Of a DNA stretch of 64,000 nt, positions 48,460 to 59,370 are shown piece after piece. The DNA lies in the NCBI RefSeq assembly GCF_030445035.2, contig NC_080678.1:58295087-58359086 (forward strand), read 5' to 3'. The position numbers and the translations under genes were made by a program. The DNA comes from Dasypus novemcinctus (lineage: Eukaryota; Chordata; Mammalia; Cingulata; Dasypodidae). The notes under the pieces were generated by a model. That model searched no databases. It was not told the DNA's origin and worked only from the letters and a program-made list of their open reading frames with translations. The number at the start of each line of letters is the position of its first letter. The first letter of the stretch is position 1.

Positions 48460-48560
48460 TTTGTTTTCTTTTTCTAGAGGTACTAGGGGCCGGGAATTGA
48501 ACCCCAGACCTCATATGTGGGAAGCCGGCACTCAACCACTGAGCCACATCATCTCGCCTG
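48460..48560 (-). mobile_element. Short tRNA-derived SINE (first of a pair)
   Basis: On the minus strand: tggctcagtggttgag as A box, gggttcaattcccgg-like box B (48493-48507), and tail as ttttgttttctttttc at left. Confidence 0.85.
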
Positions 48561-48562
48561 AG

Positions 48563-48662
48563 TTGTTTTTTTTTTTGTTTGTTTTTTCCTGGAGGCACCA
48601 GTAACTGAACCCAGGACCTCCCGTGTGGGAGGTGGGAGCTCAACCGCTTGAGCCACATCCAC
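48563..48662 (-). mobile_element. Short tRNA-derived SINE (second of a pair)
   Basis: Minus-strand head tggctcaagcggttgag, box B ctgggttcagttac, and its T-rich tail abutting the first SINE. Same orientation as its neighbour. Confidence 0.85.
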
Positions 48663-48879
48663 TCTTTCTGTGATAATTTTTATCTTTGTGCATCTTTTTT
48701 CTTTGCTTTTAAATTTTCTCTTATCATGGGTTTTCAGCAATTTCATTATGATGGCCTTGGTGACATAAAATGATTTCATGGAGCCAGGTTTCGAATTCAA
48801 GCAATCTTTCTCTAGAAGCCGTACTCTTAACCAATATCCCATGCTGTCTCTTTTAGTTTAGCTACCATTTTTTGGATAA

Positions 48880-48995
48880 GGACAGGGAAGCAGAGAGAGG
48901 TAAAATGTCATGTCGAAGGTAATGCAATAAATCTGGGCCATAATTAGTATGAGAACTCTGGTCTCCTGATTCCCAGGTCAGTGTGCTCATTTCTA
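48880..48995 (-). repeat. MIR SINE fragment
   Basis: Reverse MIR: gagagaggtaaaatgtcat, gagaactctggtctcctg, attcccaggtcagtgtgct. Confidence 0.75.
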
Positions 48996-51900
48996 TTAGG
49001 CATTGTGGATGGAATCATTTTCCATAAGCATTTCGGAATGTTTTCCAAAAGTTGAGGACAATTGTTTCCCACCCGGTGTTCTGCTCTCTAGAGAGTTGGA
49101 TTCTATAAGGAAGTTTCAGTATTTAAAATTTTTCAATTATGCATTGATTCAGGAAAATAATATTGAGGTCTACTAAAACATTGGGTGGTGTTAATGGGGT
49201 TAAGTCAACTCAGTATGTGAATTAGTTTTCTCATGCACATCAGAATCTCTGATGATTATTTAATTAGAGGAAAGAGAAAAATAATTACCTATAAAATTCC
49301 ATTTGTAGGAAAATCACTTTCAAATAATGGTATTCATAATTAAATATTATAACAGGATTCATGATGGTGAAAAAATTAGGAATCAGTGGTTGAGTTTTAA
49401 CCTTGTTTGCTATTATAAACTTTAAATTTAAAGGTTAATTCTAAGATTTGCTTCATTACTGCCTGTTCTAATGGGAGGCCAGAATTAAAGTCCAGACTAA
49501 CATTTCCCACCCTGTGTTTCTTTCATCTTGTAAAACTACATATCAAAAACTATTTTTTATTTCAGTTCATCCTTACCTTCTCTTCCCAATTAGTCCTCAT
49601 ATCTGGTGGAAGAATATCACAGTATGAAAAAATTGGAAAAAAGTAAATTAAAATATTGCAGTATGAACTTGTATTCATGATTTTATATAGTAAAAATAGT
49701 CTAAAACATAAAAATAATTTTGATATGCTAGCCTAGATATTATACTGTAATTTGTCTAACTAGCATAAATTTATAGGCTGCATATTCATAATGAAGTATC
49801 ATGGCTCAGTTAAAACTGAATAGGTAGGTTGGTAGTAGGCATTATTTAGAGATTTTCAATATACTTATAGGTGATCCAAATTTGAATCACACTGCATACT
49901 TGTCTTAGAATCTGGTAATTGTAAAATTATGGCTTAATGTCTACTTATTATAAAATATGCATCATTGAAGGATTAATTACACAACCCATCACAAATGAAT
50001 TCACAATGATGATGCATTCACAATGACAGTAATTTGTATTAAAAAGAACAACAGCAATTGGAAACCATGACCAAGTCAAGGCAGCATTTTGAAATGCTGT
50101 CTTGCAGAAAATTACCGAAATTCCAAGTATCTTTCCAAAGTTGCCAAACAATGAGTGGCAGATTTCTTGGTAAAATACTGAATGATACAATTCAGTAAAC
50201 TCTGGTAATGCATTGCTATTAGTTCATCAGTAAAGGTTTGGTGCTCTATAAGAAAATACCCTAAGAAAGGTAATCATAGGTCAAATTTAGGGTATAAGTG
50301 ATTTTTCATATTCATATCTCATTGTTACTGCATCCTTTTTCTTCTGCCTTCTCCCACACACTCTTAACATCCAATTTTAGACTGAAGTTTTCTCATTGAG
50401 ATCAGTGAGACTTCTACCAAATTTAGTTGTCCAGTCTTGCAAGATTCGTATACATTTTTTTGCCTTACTGTAGTTGATCATCTAAACTACAGTGGGAAGT
50501 GTGAACTATAAATCTTATAATTAATTATGCTTTATATTAGAAATCTTTAACAGTGTCTTAAACCTTGTTCATGGCTTGGACTAGCTCCCTCTTAGTAGTC
50601 ATTTCAAAAGAATTACAGTTGGCACTTTGTTCTTCACACTTTTATAGGGACTAAAAATAATATGCAAGCCAACCAAAGCAAATTTATGACAATCTATTGA
50701 TCTATCTATCTGTAATCATCTGTCATATTTATCTGTTGCACAGTATATGTGTACAAAATATCTGCATATCAGCAAACATTCATTCAACAAAAAAAATTGA
50801 CAAGCACTGTTCTAGACACTGGGGACACATCAGTGAACAAAATAGACAAAAATTCTTGCTTGCATTCTATAGGGGGTAGAATAGGTATAATGTAAACTTG
50901 TTGAATAATACTTTAAAAATACAAAAAAGTACAGAAACTTTATTAACAGTTCTTAGCACTTCAGATCTCATTCTCTAAAAATATTCTAAAAATAATTCAT
51001 AGGTTTCTCTTGATAATATTAATGATTTTCTGGAAGATTCTGTAAATTGGAAGATACCAGGGTCATGCCTCAGAAGTTAACTCCAGTATCAGTCCACTCA
51101 GTTAGTGGGTTTTAAGCAACTCTTCATAAAGGCAGTTTTCTCACATGATTGCATTTGGGGGCTCTGAATGTAAAGAAAGGGATGGATTAGAAAAACTTAC
51201 ATAATGGGTCAACATTAGTTTATCCATTGAATTTAATTGACCAACCTCAAACTTCTTCAATACTAAATTTCATTAAGATCGAATCAGACCAGTGCTGTGG
51301 AATAAAAAATGGCTGAGCCTTCCTAGAATCACACATTACTAGTACATCGTTTTGAAATATAAAAATGAAATTAAGGAACATAATTTATTTGTAAAGCAGG
51401 ATTTGAAAATTGTTATTATCCTTTCACTGCCATTAGATAGCATGTCCCGAATCAGCCATTCTCAACCAAGTTTTCTCAAACCACCACAGTACATAGAAGT
51501 TGGTAAAGATAATGTGAAACCATATTTTAAAACTTTCAAATATAAAACATAACTAATTGTAAGATATAGTTATTTGTTCCAACTGCTGTTTGAATGGTTA
51601 ACTAGAGTTTTAAGTAAAATGTAGAAGAATCTCGCAAGATGGTAAGGGCAGATTGAAAAATACCCCACGATTTGGGACATAAACCAAAGCATTTCTTTGT
51701 AAACGGGAAATTTATTTATTTGAGGATCCTTGTTTTTGTTTTTAAATAAATTCTCATACATTTTATATTCTGCTCTATAGCATGTTCATGTTAATTTTAG
51801 TAAAATACATTTTATTCCTCTGCTTCCCCCACACCTAGGAAACATGCCACATTGTTTATCCTGTGGCCTTGTGTGCCCAGCTCAGGCACTGGGGTACTTA

Positions 51901-52419
51901 ATTTTAGAGGCTTTACTTAAGAAGTCATATTCAAAAGTCATTTTGATATCTCAGCATCTAGAGCTTCTTCAGTCTCTTTTAACCAGTGATTCTTTCTCCA
52001 AGATAGTAATTTCATAGTATTCTCCATTTGTCATATATATACATACATAAATATACATATCATTCTGTGTTTGAACTATTCAATAAACTACCTTAGGGGC
52101 TCTGATAGTTAAGTTCATTGATTAGATTTTATTCTCATATTTAACCCTAACTTCTAGAAGAAAGCATTCTTCTCCCACTGTCTAACAGAAAGAACTATTG
52201 TGCCTAGCTTCACTTAGGTATAAAATTATTCGTAAGTGGATTTAAGACAGTTGTATCACTTTCTAAACCTTCACAAATGTGATTTGGTGTATTACTTTCA
52301 TTTTTTTAACCAAAAAAGGTCAGTCACAATGATAAGCAAGTTGGACAATCATCCATATGCTAAGATCTGAGGCTGTTACAGTGAGTTATTACCATGTAAA
52401 AAAAAAAAGTCCAGACTTT
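48996..52419. other. No gene; unique AT-rich intron
   Basis: Only 50780-50890 (agcactgttctagacactg, cagtgaacaaaatagac) is recognisable, as a fragment of the same ancient repeat as 42420-43205. None of the 60-80 residue frames has recognisable features. Confidence 0.45.
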
Positions 52420-52740
52420 AATGACTTTAGAAAAATAAAAACAGAATTTATTTTGCTACCAAATCTGCATTATAACTCATCTCTGCCCATTTGGTTTCAG
52501 CTGGTGCTGGAAGCATCTGAGGGCTTGCTTACTCACATGTCTGGCAGTGAATCTTGGCTGTTGGCTAGTTCCTCAGCTACGGCTGTGGCTGGAACACCTT
52601 GATATGGCCTTTCCGTGTGGCTGGCTGGCTCTCAAGATAGAGCATCCAAAAAGGGAGACAGCTTCAATACCATCTCTAGATGGAGGCAAGTCAACATCAC
52701 TCTGTAAGGAGAACATGAAAGGTGGGATATATTGGTGAGA
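52420..52740 (-). mobile_element. Ancient LTR fragment, related to the one at 6385-6855
   Basis: Contains aaacagaatttattttgct, gcttgcttactcacatgtct, ggcagtgaatcttggctg and gccttggct-like segments in the same order as the 6385 element. Confidence 0.5.
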
Positions 52741-54389
52741 CCATCTTTAGAATTTGGATACGATTTGAAATTTAGTACATAATTTTCTGTCTCTCAGTTC
52801 TGTGCCTATTGAAATTCCTACCTAACGGGTGTGTGCTTGTTAAAGTTAAAGCAGTGAAGATCCCAATTAAAATATATTTTATTATTGATAAACCAAACCA
52901 GTAAATTGACCTCAGAAGTTATCAAATGCATTTTATTGTTTGATCAGATTATTTTTCAGAGATCTGGAAGAAGAGGTAAATTTTAGTATAGGAGGGAGAA
53001 AAGCAGGTCTAAATCAATTTTGTGGGGACAGCTTCAACACTGGGTTAGAGCTTCTGATGGGAATCTCATAGGGTAGAAGAATCCCAGAGAGTTATGAATG
53101 AGTCCTGTACCTCCTTCACAATTTTCTAGAGACCAGCTGAGCCTCTTGGTTCATATAGCAATTTCTCAGCAAATGTAAATTTCACCAGGACTTGCTATTA
53201 ATAGCAAACCTAGGAAACTGCCCTATTTGTTTACTCAATGTGTCTCTCCCTTACAATTCTGTCTTCAGTTAATAATTCTGACCCATTTTCCAGAAAGACA
53301 GGACAAATTCTTGTCAGCTCATTCAAGTGCCTTAGTTGGAAGTCTTTCGTCTTTACCAGATTTGGCAAACTGCAGTGTAGATAAAACATACAATAGGCTC
53401 TTTTTTTCTCCTTCTCTAATTGCCTACATATCTATCAGCTAAAAATAAAAGCCTGGTTCAAATAATGTGACTCTTATTCCACACTTGCAAATGTGCAAGA
53501 AGCATAACATCTCTTTATTTTTATTAAATCAAGACACATATGACTCCAAGACCCTATTGGGACGTTCGATCCTAGTCATTATTGTAGTTCTCTCTTCCTT
53601 GCAGTTGTGCAAAGGTCTTAGGACCTTGATGCCTCACCAAAACCTTAGAGAAGTCCATCCAGTCATCAGTAATCTGACTATGTCTGTCATCTCTGAGGCA
53701 TTCATGCTGAGGGCCCCACAGAGAGGTATGGAGGCTCTGCTGTTGCTATGCCATTCTTGGGGCTTAGGAGTCTTTGGAAAGGCTGGAGCCCTTGTATGTG
53801 GGTTTCATCTCCCTAAGCACACCTCATGTCTCAATGTCTCTGGAGCCTTCTTCCATCTCCAGGGCACAGCAGCTTGCTCTTACACAGGTCCATTTCTCCT
53901 GTGGGACACACTGATTTTCTTTCCAAGTTGGGGAATGTCTCCTTTACCTTTGCAGCTTCCTTGAAGTCTTCCCCTCTCTTTCCATGTCCTCCTGGGCATC
54001 TATCTAATGTGATGGACTTTTACTAAGGATAAAAAGGATTTATCTGGCAGATAACCTGTGCCCTCTGCCTTTTAATATAAACCTCACCTGAGACCAGGTG
54101 AAATGCTTGACCTGCAAGATGTGAAAACAGTATAGGAAGAACAAACACACCTTGATATTCTAATTTTTCTTGCCCCAAATATAAATCCTTTAGAAAAATA
54201 ATATTCTTGCTCACTCTTGCTCTGATGAACAAATACAGGAGTGTAGGTTGATTGACCCAAAGTTAAGCATATGATTTCACATATATGCTAAAATAAATTC
54301 AGATAAATTAGGACTTAAAAGATGAGAATCCATAATCATGCAATCAGTTAACTAATGTGGCAACCTATGTAAAAGGGTATTTGACAGAA
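52741..54389. other. No gene recognised
   Basis: A 165-residue frame at 53467-53964 is the longest non-repeat frame in the intron but has no domain I recognise; 53640-54010 has a somewhat higher GC content. Confidence 0.4.
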
Positions 54390-54560
54390 CAAAAATAATC
54401 TGGATTCTAATGCTGGCTCTTTTATTAAGGTCTGTGTAACCAGGCTGACAGCCGGGGTGGGTGGTGGGGAGGAGGGATAAGAATTTTCTTGGCCTCAGCT
54501 TCTATTTCGTAAAACTAGGAAGTAAAACTAGATGTAATGTCCCAATAGTTCAAATACTTT
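54390..54560 (+). repeat. Degenerate MIR-like fragment
   Basis: gattctaatgctggctctt and gtctgtgtaaccaggctg resemble forward MIR, with a G-rich interruption near 54450. Confidence 0.4.
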
Positions 54561-55734
54561 ATGATTTTTACAGCCCTTCAACCAGTTCATAACCTCGTAG
54601 ACTAAAAAAAAAGGCACTTGTCTAAATTTTCCGTGGGAAATATTCAACATGTATACTACTCCTTTTATATATGTTACACAACCCTTATGTAAGGGCATAG
54701 GGAAAGCTGTAGCCCTCCCTGCAGTGACCTTTTCAATGGGACTTATTTAAAAGTCATTGAGAAGTTTGGTATAGTCATTGTGCCAAACATCAGGCTTATG
54801 ATAGCAGAGATGAAAGCCAGAAAGCTAGAAGAAACCATGACTTGTGCACCCAAATCATCTTGCACTGACTTATCTCTTGTTACTGAGTAAATTCACTGAA
54901 ATGGTTTCTAGTGGGTCACTAGAGTTGTTATAATTAAACACTTATCCTATATGGAAATCAAGTTAGAAATAAATATAAGGCCTAACCTGGGCATTTTCTC
55001 TGGGTTCTAAAAATTCACTTTTTCATAGTTCAATTCCAATTTGAATTTAAGCTAAGGTTTTCCTCTTTTCTTGCCAAACTATCTTTATAGTTTAGACAAC
55101 CTTCCTTGTGCTCTAAGGAAAGCAAATAAAAAGCCACATAGCACAAAATAATTTTCACTTTAAAATTTAACCAAGAGTATTCAGAACTGACTGAGTTTCT
55201 GATATTCCAGAGATTTCCAGGTAAGTTGTACATGCTTTAAGCATTATATTTTGAATGATGAAGCATTTATGCTATTTTAATTTGTAATGTCATATACAAC
55301 ATATTAGAAAAATAAGTGATATTCAAGTCTTAACATCTCCATTGCTGAAACACCATTTCCATATCAGAACTCCAGATGTACAAGCAGCCGAATCTGCTCA
55401 AGTGTCCCAGGTAGGGCTTGGTGCTAATTTTCACTGATGTATAAAGGAAATCCTTCTAAATCTAAGTCAGGATCTTCCTCTGTGTCTGTCAGAACTCAGT
55501 ACTTATAATCATTTGTGCTTTTTCAGTGAATCCTTAACTGTATGAACAATCAATTTGTTTTCTTATTGAAGCCAAAATTCTAGCTAATGGTACACAGATA
55601 ATTATGTTGCAGCTCAACGTTAAATAGAGCTGGCTTTTATTTCCTCTCCCTTGTCCTGATCAGACAGGATCTCTCCCATTTATATAATTTAATCTCATTT
55701 AGTAAGCTTGTGCTAAGTTTCACATACTTTAGCT
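54561..55734. other. No gene or clear repeat
   Basis: Unique AT-rich intron. Confidence 0.4.
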
Positions 55735-55835
55735 CTATTTTGTTATTTAATATAATTTCTATAACGACCTTATAAAGTAGATTTTCTTTAGATGAAGACA
55801 TTGAGACTGGGTGGTGAAGTAACTTGTAATATTTG
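55735..55835 (-). repeat. MIR SINE fragment
   Basis: Reverse MIR remnant: cgaccttataaagtagatt, gaagacattgagactggg, tgaagtaacttgtaat. Confidence 0.55.
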
Positions 55836-56332
55836 AAATTTATATTAGAAAAAATATATATATATAACCAAAAACACTGAACTTCTACCTCTGTACCTTT
55901 GGAAGTACTAAAGTTCATCTGTCCAGGTCATTGAATCAGCTAGCCTGACAAGGTTTAGGTATAAAAGCTCATTTTTTCTTTTTCACCACTCCCCTGTAAA
56001 CTTGCTCCATATACCTGTTCTTCTCTCCTGGATGAAATACTGGGCTTGTACCATTCCTTTTCAGGCTATTTCAATCACAAGAACGATTCCATTAAAAAAG
56101 TGTCCCATCTAGTGAAATATCAAAATTCCAAACTCTTGCAAATTAAAAATTCCTCCTTTTCCAATGTTAGCCTCTATCAGGCTTGTAGGTTTTGTGGGGA
56201 AATGGCAGTATGTCTGACTCCTCTGGTTTTGCTTTTCTCTTGCCCCTGTACTGCCTCCTGCTGTGTCTGATCTGGAGAAAGGGGCTGAACTTAAGCTGCT
56301 GGTCCTGCCTTGTGGGATGTTGGTACCCTCTG
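55836..56332. other. No gene recognised
   Basis: Short (TA)n at about 55854-55866; otherwise unique. Confidence 0.4.
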
Positions 56333-56457
56333 ATTTTTTTTTTTTAAGATTTATTTTTTATTTATTTCTCTCCCCTTCCCCCCATTGTCTGCTCTCTGTG
56401 TCCATTTGCTGTGTATTCTTCTGCATCCGCTTGCATTATCTGGAGGCACTAGGAAAC
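56333..56457 (-). mobile_element. DAS-type SINE, 3' half (split by L1)
   Basis: T-rich tail, aagatttattttttattt, then ccattgtctgctctctgtg and ctggaggcactaggaaac. It continues at 57974 once the L1 and one copy of its target-site duplication are removed. Confidence 0.85.
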
Positions 56458-56471
56458 TGCATTTCTTTTTT

Positions 56472-57959
56472 TTTTTAAATTTTTTAATTTTTTAATTTTT
56501 TTATTGATTTTGTAAAAATATTACATTAAAAACCCCTCCCCCCCCAGCAACACTCACTCCCATCATCATGACACATCCATTGCATTTGGTAAGTACATCT
56601 CTGGGTATCTCTGCACCTCATGGTCATTGGTCCACATCATGGCCCACACTCTCCCCCATTCCTTCCAGTGAGCCCTGGGAGGATTAACAATGTCCGGTGA
56701 TTGCCCCTGAAGCACCATCCAGGGCAACTCCAAGTCCCAAAGGCGCCTCCACATCTCATCTCTTCCTGCCATTCCCCATACCCATCAGCCACCATGTCCA
56801 CTTTTCCCACTCCAATGCCACCTTTTCTCTGAGATCCTTGGATTGGTTGTGTCCGTTGCACCTCTATGTCAAGAGGAGGCTCTGAATACAAGGAAATTTT
56901 TTGAACATGATAAAAAGTATATATGAAAAACCTACAGCCAACATTGTTTACAATGGAGAAATCCTAAAATCCTTCCCTCTAAACTCAGGAACAAGACAAG
57001 GATGCCCATTGTCTCCGCTCCTATTTAACATTATCTTAGAAGTACTTGCTTGAGCACTGAGGCAAGAACCAGATATAAAAGGCATTCAAATTGGAAAGGA
57101 AGAAGTCAAAATTTCATTATTTGCAGATGACATGATCCTATACATAGAAAACCCTGAGAGATCTACAACAAAGCTTCTAGAACTCATAAATGAGTTTAGT
57201 AAAGTTGCAGGTTATAAGATCAATGCGCAAAAATCAGTAGCATTTCTGTACACCAATAATGAGCAAGATCAGGAGGAAATCAAGAAACAAATACCATTCA
57301 CAATAGTAAATAAAAAAATCAAATACTTAGGAATAAATTTAACTAAAGAGGTAAAAAACTTATACACCGAGAACTATACAAGACTGTTCAAGGAAATTAA
57401 AGAAGACCTAAATAAATGGAAGAATATTCCTTGTTCATGGATAGGAAGACTGAATATTATCAAGATGTCTATCCTACCAAAACTGATCTACACATTCAAT
57501 GCAATCCCAATAAAAATCAACACAGCCTTCTTTAAGGAACTAGAAAAACTAACTATGAAATTTATTTGGAAAGGAAAGAGACCCCGAATAGCCAAAGACA
57601 TACTGAAAAAGAAAAACGAAATTGGAGGAATCACACTACCTGACTTCAAAACATACTACAAAGCTACAGTAGTGAAAACAGCATGGTATTGGCATAAGGA
57701 GAGACACACAGACCAATGGAATCGAATTGAAAGCTCTCATATAGAACCTCACATATATAGCCATATAATATTCGATAAAGCCACCAAACCCTCTCAACTG
57801 GGAGAGAGTGGCCTATTCAACAAATGGTGCCTGGAGAACTGGATAGCCATATGTAGAAGAATGAAAGAGGATTACCATCTCACACCTTATACAAAGATCA
57901 ACTCAAGATGGATCAAAGACCTAAATATAAGAGCCAAGACCATAAACCTTGGAAAGCAG
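56472..57959 (-). mobile_element. L1 insertion with 5' inversion (twin-priming geometry) inside a DAS SINE
   Basis: 56472-56890 is the xenarthran L1 3' UTR on the minus strand, with its tail as T-rich sequence at left. 56892-57959 is L1 ORF2 in the opposite (+) orientation. The duplication tgcatttctttttt occurs at 56458-56471 and 57960-57973 on either side. The ORF2 end nearer the L1 3' side abuts the right duplication and its 5' truncation point joins the 3' UTR, as expected of an internally primed inversion. The L1 sequence between the ORF2 segment and the UTR is absent. Confidence 0.9.
56892..57959 (+). pseudogene. L1 ORF2 fragment: reverse transcriptase C-terminal part and following region
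   Basis: From the ATG at 56907 the frame reads L1 ORF2 protein: [19 protein letters not shown], then the catalytic FADD at 57120-57131, [53 protein letters not shown] and [11 protein letters not shown]. It covers the later reverse transcriptase motifs and thumb-proximal region of LINE-1 but lacks the endonuclease and the C-terminal cysteine-rich part. There is one in-frame stop, TGA at 57051-57053, where L1 proteins usually have Arg; this fits CGA to TGA decay. Otherwise the frame is open to the insertion end, then reads into SINE sequence, giving an artificial tail to 58190. It is not functional. Confidence 0.93.
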
Positions 57960-57973
57960 TGCATTTCTTTTTT

Positions 57974-58245
57974 GTTGCATCATCTTGCTGTGTCAACTCT
58001 CCACGTGTGCGGCGCCACTCCTGGGTGGGCTGAGCTTCTTTCACACGGGGCGGCTCTCATTGCAGGGCGCACTCCTTCTGCATGGGGCACCCCTACGCAA
58101 GGTGCCTCCGCATGGCACAGCACTCCTTGCGCACAGCAGCACTGTGCGTGGACCAGCTTACACCTGGGTCAGGAGACCCTGGAGATCTAACCCTGGACCC
58201 TCCATATGGTAGACAGACACTCTATCAGTTGAGCCATGATTGCGA
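57974..58245 (-). mobile_element. DAS-type SINE, 5' half (split by L1)
   Basis: Continues gttgcatcatcttgctgtg, cggcgccactcctgggtgg and ends in the tRNA-like head, minus strand tggctcaactgatagag with taccatatgg. Together with 56333-56457 it makes one SINE. A target-site duplication for the SINE itself is not evident. Confidence 0.9.
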
Positions 58246-59189
58246 CCGATATCCAGAGTTGATTATTTCTATCATGGATACTTGTCCAGATTTGTGGTGG
58301 GAACCTGCTCAAGTAATGCTCACCTGGGGACAATACTTTTTCTCTGACTGCTCATCTCTGTTTGACTCAAACTTCGCTGGTGTCCCTTTGTCCGTCCAGG
58401 TAATCTCTTGGGCTGCCTCCTAGTGTGGTTCTCAGCAAACACAGTTTTACCCCACTATCAGTGTCAGGAGAGCTAGATCCCAATGCAGCTGCCTTAAAAC
58501 TATCAGGCTGAAGCTGCTCTAGCCAGAAACGTTAGACTTTCTCAGGCATCTCAAATCCTTTAAACTCCAAGACATATTAGAATAATAAACTAATAGAACA
58601 ATAGAACTTAAACAGGCAAAGCTCTTTAATTTCTCATAATCAGACCTTTTCACTTGGCTTGAGGGAGGGGAATAAACATCCTGTGTTCCCCTCCTGTGCC
58701 CCCATGGGTAAAAATAGAACAGAGAATGCCAAAGAAATTCTCTTTCAACCTTTCCAAACTTACCCTCTTACATCAGCTGGAAGAGGGTGATCAGCTAAAA
58801 TTGACAGGACAGATTTTGAACTTCTTCCTTCTTTAGTTCCATCTGGATGGCCAACCACCTCACTTTAGAATATGTGGGTACATGGAACCCAATGCCATTC
58901 TGCCAATTTGGATAGTTCATTTCATGGGACTGATGACCAGGTGACAGCTAGTGACATACATTGCCTTGGGTCCAGGCTCGATACTAAGATGTGTCTGATA
59001 TCTCATCTCTGTTTTATCTTATCTTCCCTAGTCAGGCGGGCTAATTGGATAACTTCAGGATTCTGATCTAAAGGTGCAGCTCATCTTTAGCAGTAACATC
59101 CATGCAATAGCAGTCAGTGCCAGTGGGGAATTAAATAGTATGGAGGAGAAAACAGAGAATTAACATTTAGCACCTGTGTAGGTAGGATT
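58246..59189. other. No gene or clear repeat
   Basis: Unique intron. The cagctggaagagggtgatc area has no recognised match. Confidence 0.4.
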
Positions 59190-59370
59190 GGGGCCATGCC
59201 TCATATTTTATATGAATTATCTCCCTTAATGATGACAACTTTCAAAGTGGGTATTATTATTGTCTTTTCCAGAGAGAAAATGGGGGCTCAGAGATATTCT
59301 ATAACTTGGGTACATTACACTAGGGTACTGTTGGACCCAGACCAAACCTATGTCTGTCTGGATCCAAATC
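59190..59370 (-). repeat. MIR SINE
   Basis: Reverse MIR: tatgaattatctcccttaat, aatgggggctcagagatat, taacttgggtacattacac, ccaaacctatgtctgtctg. Confidence 0.7.

Larger units (their letters stand above)
47165..48790 (-). mobile_element. Ancient L1 (L1M-type) host copy, interrupted by later insertions
   Basis: Left part (to 47700) has aactttattcaaatttctcc and gttgtcatgtctcttcagtc; middle part (48310-48460) has cattccattgtcttctcac; right part (48663-48790) has ttttcagcaatttcattatg followed by gatggccttgg. These occur in the same order in reverse-oriented old L1s. Inserted within it are an L1 3' UTR at 47701-48290 and two SINEs at 48460-48662. Confidence 0.7.

Noticed and set aside
53467..53964. 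165-residue ORF, longest non-repeat frame in the intron
   Set aside because: No recognisable domain or homology, ordinary composition, no promoter or splice context; such a length can occur by chance in 64 kb.
57960..58190. C-terminal extension of the L1 ORF2 frame
   Set aside because: It is SINE sequence read in frame after the L1 insertion ends, not protein-coding.
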